Shown here in pieces: positions 4,972 through 6,138 of a stretch of DNA of 6,138 nucleotides (its first letter is position 1; the number at the start of each line of letters is the position of its first letter). Under the pieces are notes generated by a model that ran no database searches, was not told where the DNA came from, and was given only the letters and a program-made list of their open reading frames with translations. The DNA is from an uncultured Eubacteriales bacterium (GTDB lineage: Bacteria; Bacillota; Clostridia; Oscillospirales; CAG-272): positions 1-6,138 of the forward strand of contig USMO01000103.1 in the NCBI GenBank assembly GCA_900555785.1, written 5' to 3'. The position numbers and the translations under genes are program-made.

Positions 4972-6138
4972 CTACATCCCCTCGTACAACTCCAGATACC
5001 GCTCTGCCGACCTCCCCCACGAGAAATCGGTGGTCATCACGCGCTCGACCAGACGGTCGCGTTCGGGCTTGTTGTACCACACGCCCAGCGCAGCCTCGGT
5101 CCGCTCCCGCAGCTCTGCCGCAGAGTAGTTCGCAAAGGTAAAGCCGTTGCCGTGCAGGGTGTCCCCTTCTACCCAATAGGGCTTAATGGAATCGTACAGA
5201 CCGCCCGTCTCGCGCACCACCGGAATCGCGCCGTAGCGGGAGGCGATCATCTGCGACAGCCCGCAAGGCTCGGACCGGGAAGGCATCAGGAAAATGTCTG
5301 CCGCCGCATAGACCCGCTTGGACAGGTCGCGGTCGTAGGTGATCAGCGCGCGCACCTTGTCCGGGAACCGGCTCTCCAGCTCGCGGAAGAAGCTCTCAAA
5401 GCCGCTCTCCCCCTTGCCAAGAATCACCAGCTGCAAATCGTGCGCCGCAACCAGGTCATAAATGCACCCCGTAATCAGATCCAGTCCCTTGTGCGCGGCA
5501 AGCCGGGAAATGACCGCCAGCATCGGCACGTCGGCGCGCTCCGGCAGCCCCGTTTCGCGCTGGAGCGCCAGCTTGTCCAGCACCTTTCCTTCCATATTCT
5601 GCGCCGAATAGTCTGCCACGATACACGGATCGTGCGCAGGATCGTAATAAACCGTATCAATGCCGTTGAGAATGCCCGACAGCTTGCCGGCATTCCGCTC
5701 CAGCGCCGATTCCAGCCCGTGCGCGTACTCCGGCGTGCGAATTTCCCACGCATAGCGCGGGCTGACCGTTGTCACCCGGTCGGCGCACTCAATCGCCGCC
5801 TTCATCAGGTTGATACAACCGCCGTACTCCATCAGCGCATGCTCGTTCTCGCCCAGCGCGAACACGTCACCGAGGATTGCGAAATCATACTGCCCCTGAT
5901 ACTCAATGTTGTGAATCGTGAAGACCGTCCGCATGGTCCCGTACCACGGGCGGCTCCGGTACAGGCAGTTGAGATAGACCACCGAGAGCGCCGCCTGCCA
6001 GTCGTGCGCATGCAGGATGTCCGGATAGTAGTTCAGCCGGTTCATCATCTCCAGCACCGCCATGCAGAAGAAGGCATACCGCTCGCCGTCATCGTAGTAG
6101 CCGTAAAGTGCCGGGCGGCGGAAATAGTATTCGTTGTC
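4972..6138 (-). CDS. glgA: Glycogen synthase (ADP-glucose type, GT5), C-terminal 388 residues
   Basis: Adds glucose from ADP-glucose to the non-reducing end of growing alpha-1,4-glucan in the cytosol. The frame stays open to the right edge, so the gene continues outside; roughly the first 90 residues, including the N-terminal K-x-G-G-L motif, are missing. The first visible residues are DNEYYFRRPALYGYYDDGER, typical of GlgA. In visible numbering: HAHDW (43-47), TIHNIEYQG (74-82), NLMKAAIECADRVTTVSPRY (110-129), LNGID (157-161), the phosphate-contact segment SRLAAHKGLDL with R212 and K217, the catalytic-loop motif PSRSEPCGLSQM (286-297, E290 as the expected catalytic Glu), and VVRETGGL. The end, TTDFSWGRSAERYLELY, is complete. 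An internal Met at 6063 is not the start, because conserved sequence extends upstream of it. glgP follows 192 nt downstream on the same strand. Confidence 0.96.
   Translation of the reverse strand, partial: DNEYYFRRPALYGYYDDGERYAFFCMAVLEMMNRLNYYPDILHAHDWQAALSVVYLNCLYRSRPWYGTMRTVFTIHNIEYQGQYDFAILGDVFALGENEHALMEYGGCINLMKAAIECADRVTTVSPRYAWEIRTPEYAHGLESALERNAGKLSGILNGIDTVYYDPAHDPCIVADYSAQNMEGKVLDKLALQRETGLPERADVPMLAVISRLAAHKGLDLITGCIYDLVAAHDLQLVILGKGESGFESFFRELESRFPDKVRALITYDRDLSKRVYAAADIFLMPSRSEPCGLSQMIASRYGAIPVVRETGGLYDSIKPYWVEGDTLHGNGFTFANYSAAELRERTEAALGVWYNKPERDRLVERVMTTDFSWGRSAERYLELYEGM

Overview
The window is about 6.1 kb of GC-rich chromosomal DNA (my rough estimate is the high fifties percent G+C). 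It most likely comes from an anaerobic Clostridia-type Firmicute such as an Oscillospiraceae/Ruminococcaceae gut commensal. The reasons are the gene content (a YmdB-family phosphodiesterase, a Bacillus-type short serine acetyltransferase, DUF378, adjacent glgA and glgP), strong GGAGG-type ribosome binding sites and the Clostridia-like protein sequences. The genus cannot be fixed from the sequence alone.

Left part (1-1617, minus strand): a compact operon reads leftwards from a good extended -10 promoter: a YmdB-type metallophosphoesterase, then cysE/epsC (serine O-acetyltransferase) 12 nt later, then tmk (thymidylate kinase, cut by the window edge), whose GTG start lies 1 nt after the cysE stop. 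The spacing and Shine-Dalgarno sites suggest co-transcription and translational coupling.

Middle (1618-2331): a small two-helix membrane protein (DUF378 family) is transcribed rightwards. About 385 nt without a convincing gene follow, filled with secondary structure: an element of about 78 nt with a hairpin, a second element of about 230 nt built as nested inverted repeats around a perfect 20-bp palindrome, and a strong bidirectional terminator that separates the region from glgP.

Right part (2332-6138, minus strand): glgA (glycogen synthase, N terminus beyond the right edge) is followed by a complete glgP (glycogen phosphorylase). These are the ADP-glucose-dependent polymerising enzyme and the phosphorolytic degrading enzyme of glycogen, arranged as in many Firmicute glg operons. 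The 192-nt gap between them carries a second copy of the 78-nt element and a hairpin close to the glgP ribosome binding site.

The protein-coding content is ordinary housekeeping and storage metabolism. The least explained signal is the repeat pair. Two elements with the same layout (GACCT box, GCCCCAACCCCTGCTTAG box, hairpin with different but self-complementary arms, CAAGAA tail) each start within 10 nt after a stop codon, on the same strand as the gene just ended. No defence system, CRISPR array, transposase, rRNA or tRNA was seen.
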